Of a stretch of DNA of 64,000 nt, positions 37,419-45,226 are shown piece after piece. The stretch's first letter is position 1. The number at the start of each line of letters is the position of its first letter. Source of the DNA: Nocardioides insulae DSM 17944 (GTDB lineage Bacteria; Actinomycetota; Actinomycetes; Propionibacteriales; Nocardioidaceae); the NCBI RefSeq assembly GCF_000422825.1, contig NZ_KE383929.1:372001-436000 (forward strand), written 5' to 3'. The position numbers and the translations under genes were made by a program. The notes beneath the pieces are model-generated. The model saw only the letters and a list, made by a program, of their open reading frames with translations, was not told where the DNA came from and searched no databases.

Positions 37419-38071
37419 AGCGCCCGCCCAGGATCTACGAGTACGTCGACGACGGGCCGGCGATCTACACCGACTCCTTCGCCACCATCCGGCGCGAGGC
37501 CGACCTGAGCCGGATCCCGGCGGAGGCCGAGCGGGTCGCCGTACGGATGATCCACGGCACCGGGCAGACCGACCTCGCCGCCGATCTGGTCCTGCACCCG
37601 AACGTCGTCGAGGCGGCCCGCACCGCGCTCGACGCCGGCGCGCCGATCCTCTGCGACGCCTGGATGGTCGCCACCGGGATCACCGCCTCGCGGCTGCCGG
37701 CCGAGAACCCGGTGCACTGCCTGCTCCGCGACGAGCGGGTCCCCGCTCTGGCGAAGGAGTTCGGCACCACCCGCACCGCGGCCGCCGTCTCCCTGTGGGA
37801 ACCGCTGCTGGCCGGCAGCGTGGTCGCGATCGGCAACGCGCCGACGGCGCTGTTCCATCTGCTCGAGATGATCCTGGACGGCGCACCGCGGCCCGCGGCG
37901 ATCGTCGGCTGCCCGGTCGGCTTCATCGGCGCCGCCGAGTCCAAGGAGGCACTCGCCGGGTTCGCGGCCGACCACGGCATCGACATCCCCTTCGTCACCG
38001 TCCGGGGTCGGCGCGGAGGGTCCGCGATGACGTCCTCGGCCATCAACGCGCTCGCCTCGGAGGCGGAATGA
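37415..38071 (+). CDS. cobH: Precorrin-8X methylmutase
   Basis: CobH moves the C11 methyl group to C12, turning precorrin-8X into hydrogenobyrinic acid. The 218-residue protein contains VAVRMIHGTGQTDLAADL with the catalytic His, PILCDAWMVATGITASRLPAENPVHCLLRD, NAPTALFHLLEMILDGAPRPAAIVGCPVGFIGAAESKEAL and VRGRRGGSAMTSSAINAL. ATG 37415 overlaps the cobG stop as ATGA, and the stop overlaps cobIJ. Confidence 0.97.
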   Translation: MKRPPRIYEYVDDGPAIYTDSFATIRREADLSRIPAEAERVAVRMIHGTGQTDLAADLVLHPNVVEAARTALDAGAPILCDAWMVATGITASRLPAENPVHCLLRDERVPALAKEFGTTRTAAAVSLWEPLLAGSVVAIGNAPTALFHLLEMILDGAPRPAAIVGCPVGFIGAAESKEALAGFAADHGIDIPFVTVRGRRGGSAMTSSAINALASEAE

Positions 38072-39648
38072 CCACCCCTGACAACCCGGTCACCGGGCAC
38101 TTCCACGGGGTCGGTCTGGGCCCCGGCGACCCCGAACTGATCACCCTCAAGGCCGCTCGCCTGATCAGCTCGGCCGACGTGATCGCCTACCACGCCGGGG
38201 TCGGCAAGAGCTCCAACGCGCGACGGATCGCGGCCGGGCTCTTCCCCGACGGAGTCATCGAGGAGCAGCTCACCTACCCGGTCACGACCGGGACGACCGA
38301 CCATCCCGGCGGGTACGTCGGCGCGCTGGCCGACTTCTACGAGTCCTCCGCGGCTCGGCTCGCCGCCCATCTGGACGCCGGGCGCGACGTGGTGCTCCTG
38401 GCCGAGGGCGACCCGCTGTTCTACGGCTCCTACATGTACTTGCACGACCGGTTGGGTGAGCGGTATCCGACCGAGATCGTGCCCGGCGTCCCGGCCTTCG
38501 CCGCTGCGGCGGCCATCACCGCCTCGCCGCTGGTGCGGCAGACCGACGTCCTCACCGTCCTGCCCGGCACACTGCCCGAGGCCGAACTGGCCCGGCGCCT
38601 GGCCGACACCGACGGGGCCGTCATCATGAAGCTCGGCCGCACCTTCCCCGCCGTACGCCGGGCGCTCGCCGCCGCGGGCCGGCTTGAGCATGCCCTCTAC
38701 GTGGAGCGGGCCTCGATGCCGGAGGAGCGTTGGCTCCCGGTGGCGGACGTCGACCCGGACTCGGTCCCCTACTTCTCCATCATCGTGGTCAACGGCGACT
38801 CCCTCCACGGCCCCCGCTCCCGCGACACCGCTGGTGCGGCCTCCCCCGCCCCTGCTCGTCGGACCTCGGCCGAGCCTGTCGGGCGCCCGGGCTCGGATCC
38901 TGCCACGCCGAGCGAGCCCGCCGAACTGCTCGTCGTGGGCCTCGGTCCCGGCCCGGCGCACTGGCTGACCCCGGAGGCCGAGGCCGTGCTGGGAGAGGTC
39001 GACCACCTGGTCGGCTACGCCCCCTATGTGGCCCGGGTGCCCCAACGCGAGGGGCTCACCAGGCACGCGTCGGGTAACACCGTGGAACTGGACCGGGCCC
39101 GGCTCGCCCTGGACCTCGCGCGGAGCGGCGAGCGGGTGGCCGTGGTCTCCGGCGGTGACGCGGGCGTGTTCGGGATGGCCACCGCCGTGCTCGAGGCGGC
39201 CGAGGATCCGGCGTACGCCGGTGTCCCCGTCCGTGTCGTGCCCGGGATCTCGGCCCTCCAGGCGGTCGCCGCCCGGGCGGGTGCGCCGGTGGGCGGCGAC
39301 TTCGCGGTGATGAGTCTCTCCGACCGGCTCAAGCCGTGGGAGGTGATCGAACAACGGCTGCGCGCGGTCTCCGAGGCCGACCTGGCGCTGGCCGTCTACA
39401 ACCCCGCCTCCCGGGCCAGGCCCGACCAGATCGGCCTGGCCCAGAAGGTCCTCCTGGAGCACCGGTCCGCCGAGACCGTGGTGGTGGTCGGCCGCGACGT
39501 CGGTCGGGCGGAGGAATCCCTGACGGTGACGACCCTCGGCGCCCTCGATCCCGCCTCGATCGACATGAAGTGCCTGCTCCTCGTGGGTGCCTCGGGCACC
39601 CGCGTCGACGCCCGGGGCCGCGTCTGGACCCCCAGGTGGGTGCGATGA
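38068..39648 (+). CDS. cobIJ: Fused precorrin-2 C20-methyltransferase / precorrin-3B C17-methyltransferase
   Basis: Two tandem SAM methyltransferases of the precorrin family in a 526-residue chain. Residues 1-245 are CobI: GVGLGPGDPELITLKAARLI, LLAEGDPLFYGSYMYLHDRL, EIVPGVPAFAAAAAITASPL. A Pro/Ala/Ser-rich linker of about 45 residues follows. Residues 290-526 are CobJ: LLVVGLGPGPAHWLTPEAEAVL, VAVVSGGDAGVFGMATAVLEAA, VPGISALQAVAARAGAP, GGDFAVMSLSDRLKPWEVIEQRL, AVYNPASRARPDQIG. M. tuberculosis has the same CobIJ fusion. CobI acts before and CobJ after CobG, so the fusion brackets the ring-contraction step. 4-base overlaps at both ends. Confidence 0.97.
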   Translation: MTTPDNPVTGHFHGVGLGPGDPELITLKAARLISSADVIAYHAGVGKSSNARRIAAGLFPDGVIEEQLTYPVTTGTTDHPGGYVGALADFYESSAARLAAHLDAGRDVVLLAEGDPLFYGSYMYLHDRLGERYPTEIVPGVPAFAAAAAITASPLVRQTDVLTVLPGTLPEAELARRLADTDGAVIMKLGRTFPAVRRALAAAGRLEHALYVERASMPEERWLPVADVDPDSVPYFSIIVVNGDSLHGPRSRDTAGAASPAPARRTSAEPVGRPGSDPATPSEPAELLVVGLGPGPAHWLTPEAEAVLGEVDHLVGYAPYVARVPQREGLTRHASGNTVELDRARLALDLARSGERVAVVSGGDAGVFGMATAVLEAAEDPAYAGVPVRVVPGISALQAVAARAGAPVGGDFAVMSLSDRLKPWEVIEQRLRAVSEADLALAVYNPASRARPDQIGLAQKVLLEHRSAETVVVVGRDVGRAEESLTVTTLGALDPASIDMKCLLLVGASGTRVDARGRVWTPRWVR

Positions 39649-40397
39649 GCCCGGTGACGTTCGTCGGAGCCGGTCCCGGAGCGGCCGATCTCCTCACCGT
39701 GCGGGCGACCCGCCTGCTCGCCGAGGCGGACCTGGTCCTCTACCCCGGCACCTACCTCGATCCCGACGTGCTCGGGCACTGCTCCCCTGCCGCGGACCTG
39801 GTCGACACCCAGGGACTGGACCTGGACCAGATCCTGGCTCACCTGGTCGACGGTCAGCGGGCGGGACGCCGGGTGCTGCGGCTGGTCTCCGGGGATCCCT
39901 CGCTCTACTCGGCACTCACCGAGCAGACCCGCCGGCTGGATGCGGCGTCGGTGCCGTGGACCGTCGTCCCCGGGGTCCCGGCGTACGCCGCCGCGGCGGC
40001 CCGGATCGGGCGCGAGCTCACCGTGCCGCTCATCGCCCAGTCGGTCGTGCTGACGCGGACCCAGGCGCGGTCGACGGCGATGCCGTCGGCTGAGTCGCTC
40101 ACCGCCTTCGCCGCCACCGGCGCCACCCTGGTCCTGCACCTGGCGATCACGCGGGTCCGGGAACTCCTCGCCGAGGTGGAGCCGTCCTACGGCCCGGATT
40201 GCCCCGCCGCCGTGGTCCACCGTGCCAGCCAGCCCGAGGAACTCGTCCTGATCGGCACCGTCGCCGACCTGGCCGACAAGGTTGAGGAGGCGGGGCTGCG
40301 GCAGGCCGCGGTGATCCTGGTGGGACGCGCGCTCGCCCGCGAGGGTGGGGACTCCTTCCTCTACGATCCCGCCCGCGATCGGAGCCTCCGAGCGTGA
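39645..40397 (+). CDS. cobM: Precorrin-4 C11-methyltransferase
   Basis: The 250-residue SAM methyltransferase makes precorrin-5. It shows VTFVGAGPGAADLLTVRATRLLAEADLVLYPGTYLDPDVL, RLVSGDPSLYSALTEQ, VVPGVPAYAAAAARIGRELTVPLIAQSVVLTRTQARSTAMP (CobM-specific) and LVLHLAITRVREL. ATG 39645 overlaps the cobIJ stop, and the stop overlaps the bluB GTG. Confidence 0.97.
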   Translation: MSPVTFVGAGPGAADLLTVRATRLLAEADLVLYPGTYLDPDVLGHCSPAADLVDTQGLDLDQILAHLVDGQRAGRRVLRLVSGDPSLYSALTEQTRRLDAASVPWTVVPGVPAYAAAAARIGRELTVPLIAQSVVLTRTQARSTAMPSAESLTAFAATGATLVLHLAITRVRELLAEVEPSYGPDCPAAVVHRASQPEELVLIGTVADLADKVEEAGLRQAAVILVGRALAREGGDSFLYDPARDRSLRA

Positions 40398-41017
40398 ACC
40401 TGTACGAGACCATCGGGGCACGCCGCGACACCCGCCGCGAGTTCACCGGCGAACCGCTGCCCGACGACGTCCTCACCCGGGTCCTCGAGGCCGCCCACGC
40501 CGCCCCCAGCGTCGGGCTGTCCCAGCCGTGGGACTTCGTGCTGGTCCGCTCCCCCGGCACCCTCGCCGCCTTCCGCGAGCACGTGGTCCTCGAGCGCGAC
40601 ACCTTCGCGGCCTCGCTGTCCGGTGAGCGGGCCCGGACGTTCGACCGGATCAAGGTCGAGGGGATCCGCGAGTCCGGGCTCGGAGTGGTGGTCGGGTACG
40701 ACCCCAGCCGGGGCGGGCCGGCGGTGCTCGGCCGGCACGCCATCGCCGACGCCGGGCTCTACAGCGTCTGCCTGGCCATCCAGAACCTCTGGCTCGCCGC
40801 CACCGCCGAAGGTCTCGGGGTGGGCTGGGTGAGCTTCTACCGGGAGGAGTTCCTCCGCGACCTGGTCGGGTTCCCTGCGCACGTCCGCCCGGTCGCCTGG
40901 CTCTGCCTGGGCGCCATCGCCGAGCGCCCCGAGGTCCCCGACCTGGAACGGGCCGGCTGGCGCCGACGTACTCCCCTCTCGACGGCCCTCCACGCCGAGC
41001 GCTACTCGCCCCGCTGA
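40394..41017 (+). CDS. bluB: 5,6-dimethylbenzimidazole synthase
   Basis: BluB breaks down reduced FMN with O2 to give DMB, the lower ligand of cobalamin. The 207-residue nitroreductase-fold protein has IGARRDTRREFTGEPLPDDVLTRVLEAAHAAPSVGLSQPWDFVLV, HVVLERDTFAASLSGERARTFDRIKVEGI, HAIADAGLYSVCLAIQNLWLAATAEGLGVGWVSFY and PVAWLCLGAIAE. The SVGLSQPW segment and the lack of a second substrate site separate it from ordinary nitroreductases. GTG 40394 overlaps the cobM stop. Its presence implies true DMB-cobalamin, made only aerobically. Confidence 0.95.
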   Translation: MNLYETIGARRDTRREFTGEPLPDDVLTRVLEAAHAAPSVGLSQPWDFVLVRSPGTLAAFREHVVLERDTFAASLSGERARTFDRIKVEGIRESGLGVVVGYDPSRGGPAVLGRHAIADAGLYSVCLAIQNLWLAATAEGLGVGWVSFYREEFLRDLVGFPAHVRPVAWLCLGAIAERPEVPDLERAGWRRRTPLSTALHAERYSPR

Positions 41018-41053
41018 CCGGTACCTCCGGCTGCGCCGGTCCGGGTCAGCGGG

Positions 41054-42256
41054 TCAGCGGACGAGGGACCACTGCGTGACGGTGCGGGCCGGCGTCCAGC
41101 CGGTGAAGGTGCCGACCGGGGCGGTCTGCTCGACCGCCAGTCGGGTGAGCTCTCCACCGTGCGCGGCATGGGCCGCGGCCAGCATCGCCTCGGTCTCGAG
41201 GGTGACGCCGTGGACCACGAGCCGGCCTCCGGGGCGGAGGGCGTCCAGGCAGGCGTCCAGGACGCCGGTCCTGGTGGCACCGCCGCCGATGAAGACTGCA
41301 TCCGGGGACGCGAGCCCGGTCAGGGCCTGGGGAGCGCGACCTTCGACGACCTCCAGGGCAGGTACGCCGAGGGCCCGCGCGTTACGGAGGACCCGAGCCG
41401 CCCGGTCGGGTCGGCTCTCCACGGCCACGGCGCGACAGGTGGGATGGGCACGCATCCACTCGATGCCGACCGAGCCGGCACCCGCCCCCACATCCCAGAG
41501 CCGCTCACCGGGCACCGGGGCGAGCCTGGCCAACGCGCTGGCGCGCACGTCGCGCTTGGTGAGCTGGCCGTCGTGCTCGAAGGCGTCGTCCGGCAGGCCG
41601 GCCACCCAGCCGCCGACCGGCGGTCCGGCCAGTTCCAGGGCCAGCACGTTGAGCCGTGGTGCCGGACCGGCGTACGCCGACGCGGTCGTCTCCATCACCG
41701 ACTCGTCGGCAGCGCCGAGGTCACCGAGCACGACCAGCCGGCTGGCGGCGTACCCCCGGTCGACGAGCAGGGCGGCGACCTGCCCGGGGGTGTGCTCGTC
41801 GCTGGCGAGCACGATCACCCGCCGTCCCGGTGCCAACTCCCGCAGGACGCCATGGACGTCGCGGCCCACCAGCGTCACCACCGCACACGACTCGGCCGAC
41901 CAGCCGAGCCTGGCTCGGGCCAGCGCGACAGAGGAGACGGCCGGGAGCACCCGCACCCGGTCCTCGCCGAGCAGCCCGACCAGGGTGGTCCCGATCCCCG
42001 ACCTCATCGGGTCCCCCGAGGCCAGCGCGACGACCCGGCGGCCGGCGTGCTCCTCGAGCAGGGCGGGCAGGCCGGCGCGCAGCGGCGAGGGCCACGGCAC
42101 CCGCACCTGGCCGGGCACGGCGGGCGTGAGGGCCAGGTGCCGCCGGCCGCCGAGCAGCACCTCCGCCGCTGCGACCTCGGCCTCCGCCTGCTCGCTGCCG
42201 CAGCGTCCGGCGGCGTCGAGGCCGATCACGGTGAGGAACGCGGCGGAGCTGGTCAC
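41054..42256 (-). CDS. cobL: Precorrin-6Y C5,15-methyltransferase (decarboxylating)
   Basis: CobL methylates C5 and C15 and decarboxylates the C12 acetate, forming precorrin-8X. The 400 residues are two domains: CbiE-like (FLTVIGLDAAGRCG, VVALASGDPMRSGIGTTLVGLLG, VLPAVSSVALARARLGWSAE, TLVGRDVHGVL) and CbiT-like (DDAFEHDGQLTKRDVRASALARLAPVPGERLWDVGAGAGSVGIEWMR, AVAVESRPDRAARVLRNARAL, DAVFIGGGATRTGVLDACLDALRPGGRLVVHGVTLETE). The GTG 42256 lies 8 bases after TAGCAT, a -10-like hexamer, which suggests a leaderless transcript. It is encoded opposite to its pathway neighbours and is not behind a riboswitch. Confidence 0.96.
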   Translation of the reverse strand: MTSSAAFLTVIGLDAAGRCGSEQAEAEVAAAEVLLGGRRHLALTPAVPGQVRVPWPSPLRAGLPALLEEHAGRRVVALASGDPMRSGIGTTLVGLLGEDRVRVLPAVSSVALARARLGWSAESCAVVTLVGRDVHGVLRELAPGRRVIVLASDEHTPGQVAALLVDRGYAASRLVVLGDLGAADESVMETTASAYAGPAPRLNVLALELAGPPVGGWVAGLPDDAFEHDGQLTKRDVRASALARLAPVPGERLWDVGAGAGSVGIEWMRAHPTCRAVAVESRPDRAARVLRNARALGVPALEVVEGRAPQALTGLASPDAVFIGGGATRTGVLDACLDALRPGGRLVVHGVTLETEAMLAAAHAAHGGELTRLAVEQTAPVGTFTGWTPARTVTQWSLVR

Positions 42257-42339
42257 GAGCCGCGATGCTAGCGTGACCGCGCACGTCACCGACCCTCCGG
42301 GCGGCGGCGCGCGGAGACAAGTCCATCCAGGCACGAGGT

Positions 42340-42485
42340 GCCTCGTGGGTCGGCACCGTCGGAAACGGCGAGGTCGGCGAGCGAGGAGAATCTGGGAAGC
42401 CGGTGAGATTCCGGCACAGGCCCGCTGCGGTGAACCGAGCCTGCTCGACGAGCAGGACCCGGTCAGTCCGAAGACCGGCCTCGCG
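42340..42485 (+). promoter_or_regulatory. Cobalamin riboswitch before the chelatase operon
   Basis: The leader shows GAATCTGGGAAGCCGGTGAGATTCCGGCACAGGCCCGC at 42388-42424, a hairpin GCCTGCTCGACGAGCAGG and GGTCAGTCCGAAGACCGGCC at 42461-42480. This is the common core of cobalamin riboswitches, less complete at its 5' side than the others here. It ends about 43 bases before the TTG start of the fused chelatase gene. Confidence 0.85.
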
Positions 42486-42527
42486 CCCGCCCGACCACGG
42501 TCGGCGAACCCGAGCGGAGCCTCAGTC

Positions 42528-44612
42528 TTGGCACATCTGTATCCCTTCCCCGCCGTTCTCGGCGCGGACCCCGACGCCCCCCAGGGCCTCGACGACCTGG
42601 CGCTGGCCCTGGTGCTGACCACCGTCTCACCGGGGATCGGTGGGGTGCTCGCCCGCGGCGAGAAGGGCACCGCCAAGACGACCCTGGTGCGCGCGCTGGC
42701 CCGGGTCCTGCCGCCGATCGACGTGTACGCCGGCGACCGTTTCTCGGTCGACCCGGCGCTGCCGACCTCGCCGGAGGGCCACTCCCCCGACGGCCCCTTC
42801 GATGATTCCGCCGAAGTGATGACCCGCGCCGTTCGGCTCGTCGAACTCCCGGTGGGGGCCTCGGAGGACCGACTGCTCGGCTCCATCCACCTGGAGCGGG
42901 CACTGAGCCAGGGCGCGGTCGAGTTCGACCCCGGGCTGCTGGCCCGGGCACATCGCGGCGTGCTGTACGTCGACGAGGTCAACCTGTTGCACGACCACCT
43001 GGTCGACCAGCTCCTGGACGCGGCGGCCACCGGCCGGGTCACGGTCGAGCGCGACAACGTCTCGGTGAGCCACCCCGCCCGGTTCGTGCTGGTCGGGACG
43101 ATGAACCCCGAGGAGGGCGAACTGCGTCCGCAGCTGCTGGACCGCTTCGGCCTCTCCGTCGAGGTGGCCGCGCCGCGCGACCCCGCCGAGCGGGCCGAGG
43201 TCGTCCGCCGGCGACTCGCCTTCGACCGCGATCCCGAAGGATTCGCCTCCTCCTACGCCGAGGCCGAGCACCGCCTGCGCGCGCGGATCTCCACCGCACG
43301 CGTCCTGGTGGACCGGGTGCGGCTCGAGGACGCCACCCTGCTCGCGATCGCCGAACTGTGTGCCGCCTTCGAGGTGGACGGGCTGCGTGCCGACATCGTC
43401 ACCGCCCGCACCGCCGTCGCGCACGCCGCCTGGCAGGGCCGCGACCACGTCACCACCGCGGACCTTCGGGTCGCGGCCCGGCTGGCGCTGCCGCACCGCC
43501 GCCGGCGCAACCCGTTCGACGCCCCCGGCATGGATCAGGACCGTCTCGACGACCTGCTGCCCCCCGACGAGGATCCGGAGCCTGATCCCGATCACGATCC
43601 GGACCCCGACGGCGGGCCCGGGGCACGGTCCGACTCGACCGGTGCGGACCAGGCACCCGAGCCGACCGGCCCCACCGGACCCGCCGGCGAGAACGCTGCC
43701 GATAACGCTGCCGACCCTGAGCCGGCCGGGGTCCAGAACCAGCACCCCGAGTCCCAACAGCCGACGCCGGATCATGTCCCCGCTCCCGAACCCGGCAGGA
43801 GCGACCCGGCCCCCGTGCAGCTCTTCTCGGTCGCCGGGGTGGGGGAGGGCCAGGCCGGACGCCGCAGCCGGGCTCGGTCGACGTCCGGGCGTCGGGTCGG
43901 GTCCGCGTCCGCCTCCCACCCCTCCGCCGGACCGGCAGGCGGCATCCACCTGGTCGAGACCGTTCGGGCGGCGATCCCCCACCAACGCGCCCGCGGCCGT
44001 CTCTCCGGTGCGCTCCGCCTCCGGTCGGACGACCTGCGCCGACCGATCCGGGAGGGCCGCGAGGCCAACCTGGTGCTGTTCTGCGTGGACGCCTCCGGCT
44101 CGATGGCGGCCCGCGACCGGGTGGAGCAGGTACGACGTACCGTCCTGTCCCTGTTGATGGACGCCTACCGCCGCCGCGACCGGGTCGGTCTGGTCACCTT
44201 CCGCGGCCAACAGGGAGAGGTGGCCCTGGCCCCGACCGGATCCGTCGACGTGGCCGCCGCCTGCCTGGACGCACTGCCGCACGGCGGCCGCACCCCCCTC
44301 GCCGAGGGGCTGCTCACCAGCGCCGAGGTGATCCGCCGGGAGCGGCTGCGCGATCCCTCCCGACGTCCGTTGTTGATCGTGGTCACCGACGGCCGCGCCA
44401 CCGCGGGGCGGGACGCGGTCACTCGGGCCGGACAGGTGGCGGCGCACCTTCGCGGTGATTCGCAGCTGACGGCGGTGGTCGTCGACTGCGAGTCCGGCCG
44501 GATGCGGCTGGGGCTCGCCCGCGAACTCGCCGTCCAGCTGGGGGCCGAGCACGTGCCTCTCGCCCGGGTGACCGCCGAGGCACTGACCGAGCTCGTGGCG
44601 GGAGCGGCCTGA
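42528..44612 (+). CDS. Fused magnesium-chelatase-type I/D subunit (CobN partner)
   Basis: The 694-residue protein joins an AAA+ ATPase (ChlI/BchI/CobS-like) to a von Willebrand A domain (ChlD/CobT-like). The AAA+ part shows LARGEKGTAKTTLVRALAR (Walker A), RGVLYVDEVNLLHDHLVDQLLDAAATGRVTVERDNVSVSHPARFVLVGTMNPEEGELRPQLLDRFGLSVEV (Walker B, pore and sensor 1). A Pro/Asp-rich linker of about 130 residues leads to the vWA domain with LFCVDASGSMAARDRV (MIDAS, near residue 521) and LIVVTDGRATAGRDA. It would power cobalt insertion by CobN, encoded 9 kb away. The start is TTG 42528 with GGAG nine bases upstream. The stop overlaps cobO. Confidence 0.92.
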   Translation: MAHLYPFPAVLGADPDAPQGLDDLALALVLTTVSPGIGGVLARGEKGTAKTTLVRALARVLPPIDVYAGDRFSVDPALPTSPEGHSPDGPFDDSAEVMTRAVRLVELPVGASEDRLLGSIHLERALSQGAVEFDPGLLARAHRGVLYVDEVNLLHDHLVDQLLDAAATGRVTVERDNVSVSHPARFVLVGTMNPEEGELRPQLLDRFGLSVEVAAPRDPAERAEVVRRRLAFDRDPEGFASSYAEAEHRLRARISTARVLVDRVRLEDATLLAIAELCAAFEVDGLRADIVTARTAVAHAAWQGRDHVTTADLRVAARLALPHRRRRNPFDAPGMDQDRLDDLLPPDEDPEPDPDHDPDPDGGPGARSDSTGADQAPEPTGPTGPAGENAADNAADPEPAGVQNQHPESQQPTPDHVPAPEPGRSDPAPVQLFSVAGVGEGQAGRRSRARSTSGRRVGSASASHPSAGPAGGIHLVETVRAAIPHQRARGRLSGALRLRSDDLRRPIREGREANLVLFCVDASGSMAARDRVEQVRRTVLSLLMDAYRRRDRVGLVTFRGQQGEVALAPTGSVDVAAACLDALPHGGRTPLAEGLLTSAEVIRRERLRDPSRRPLLIVVTDGRATAGRDAVTRAGQVAAHLRGDSQLTAVVVDCESGRMRLGLARELAVQLGAEHVPLARVTAEALTELVAGAA

Positions 44613-45226
44613 TGCCGCAGGGACAGCCGCTGACCGTGCCCGAGGACGGGCTCAGCACCCGGCAGCGACGCAACCGTCCGCTGGTGATGGTCCACACCGG
44701 CGATGGGAAGGGGAAGTCCACCGCGGCCTTCGGCGTGGCCCTGCGGGGTTGGAACCAGGGCTGGCGGATCGGGGTCTTCCAGTTCGTGAAGTCGGCCAAG
44801 TGGCGGATCGGGGAGCAGACCGTCCTCGAGCGGCTCGGCGAGCTGCACCGGGAGACCGGCGAGGGCGGCCCGGTGGAGTGGCACAAGATGGGGTCGGGCT
44901 GGTCGTGGCGCCGCAAACAGGGCGAGGAGTCCGACCACGCGGAGGCGGCCCGGGAAGGCTGGGAGGAGATCCGACGCCGCCTGGCCGCGGAGACCCACGA
45001 CCTGTACGTGCTCGACGAGTTCACCTATCCGCTGGCGTGGGGCTGGGTGGACGTCGACGAGGTGGTCTCGACCCTGCGCGACCGCCCCGGACGCCAGCAC
45101 GTCGTGATCACCGGACGCCGCGCCGACCCGCGCCTGCTCGAGGCCGCTGATCTGGTCACCGAGATGTCCAAGGTCAAGCACCCGATGGACGCCGGGCAGA
45201 AGGGACAGCGGGGCATCGAGTGGTGA
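44612..45226 (+). CDS. cobO: Corrinoid adenosyltransferase
   Basis: CobO moves the adenosyl group of ATP to cob(I)yrinic acid a,c-diamide. The 204-residue protein has VMVHTGDGKGKSTAAFGVALRGWNQGWRIGVFQFVKSAKWRIGEQTVL with the reversed P-loop GDGKGKST, EEIRRRLAAETHDLYVLDEFTYPLAWGWVDVDEVV, HVVITGRRADPRLLEAADLVTEMSKVKHPMDAGQKGQRGIEW, the last being diagnostic of CobO/CobA. The ATG overlaps the chelatase stop and the stop overlaps the cobB start. Confidence 0.97.
   Translation: MPQGQPLTVPEDGLSTRQRRNRPLVMVHTGDGKGKSTAAFGVALRGWNQGWRIGVFQFVKSAKWRIGEQTVLERLGELHRETGEGGPVEWHKMGSGWSWRRKQGEESDHAEAAREGWEEIRRRLAAETHDLYVLDEFTYPLAWGWVDVDEVVSTLRDRPGRQHVVITGRRADPRLLEAADLVTEMSKVKHPMDAGQKGQRGIEW

Noticed and set aside
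35117..37975. A 952-codon frame that would extend the epoxide-hydrolase-like gene through the cobG region
   Set aside because: Only the last 330 residues belong to a known fold. The rest is antisense to the riboswitch, cobG and cobH.
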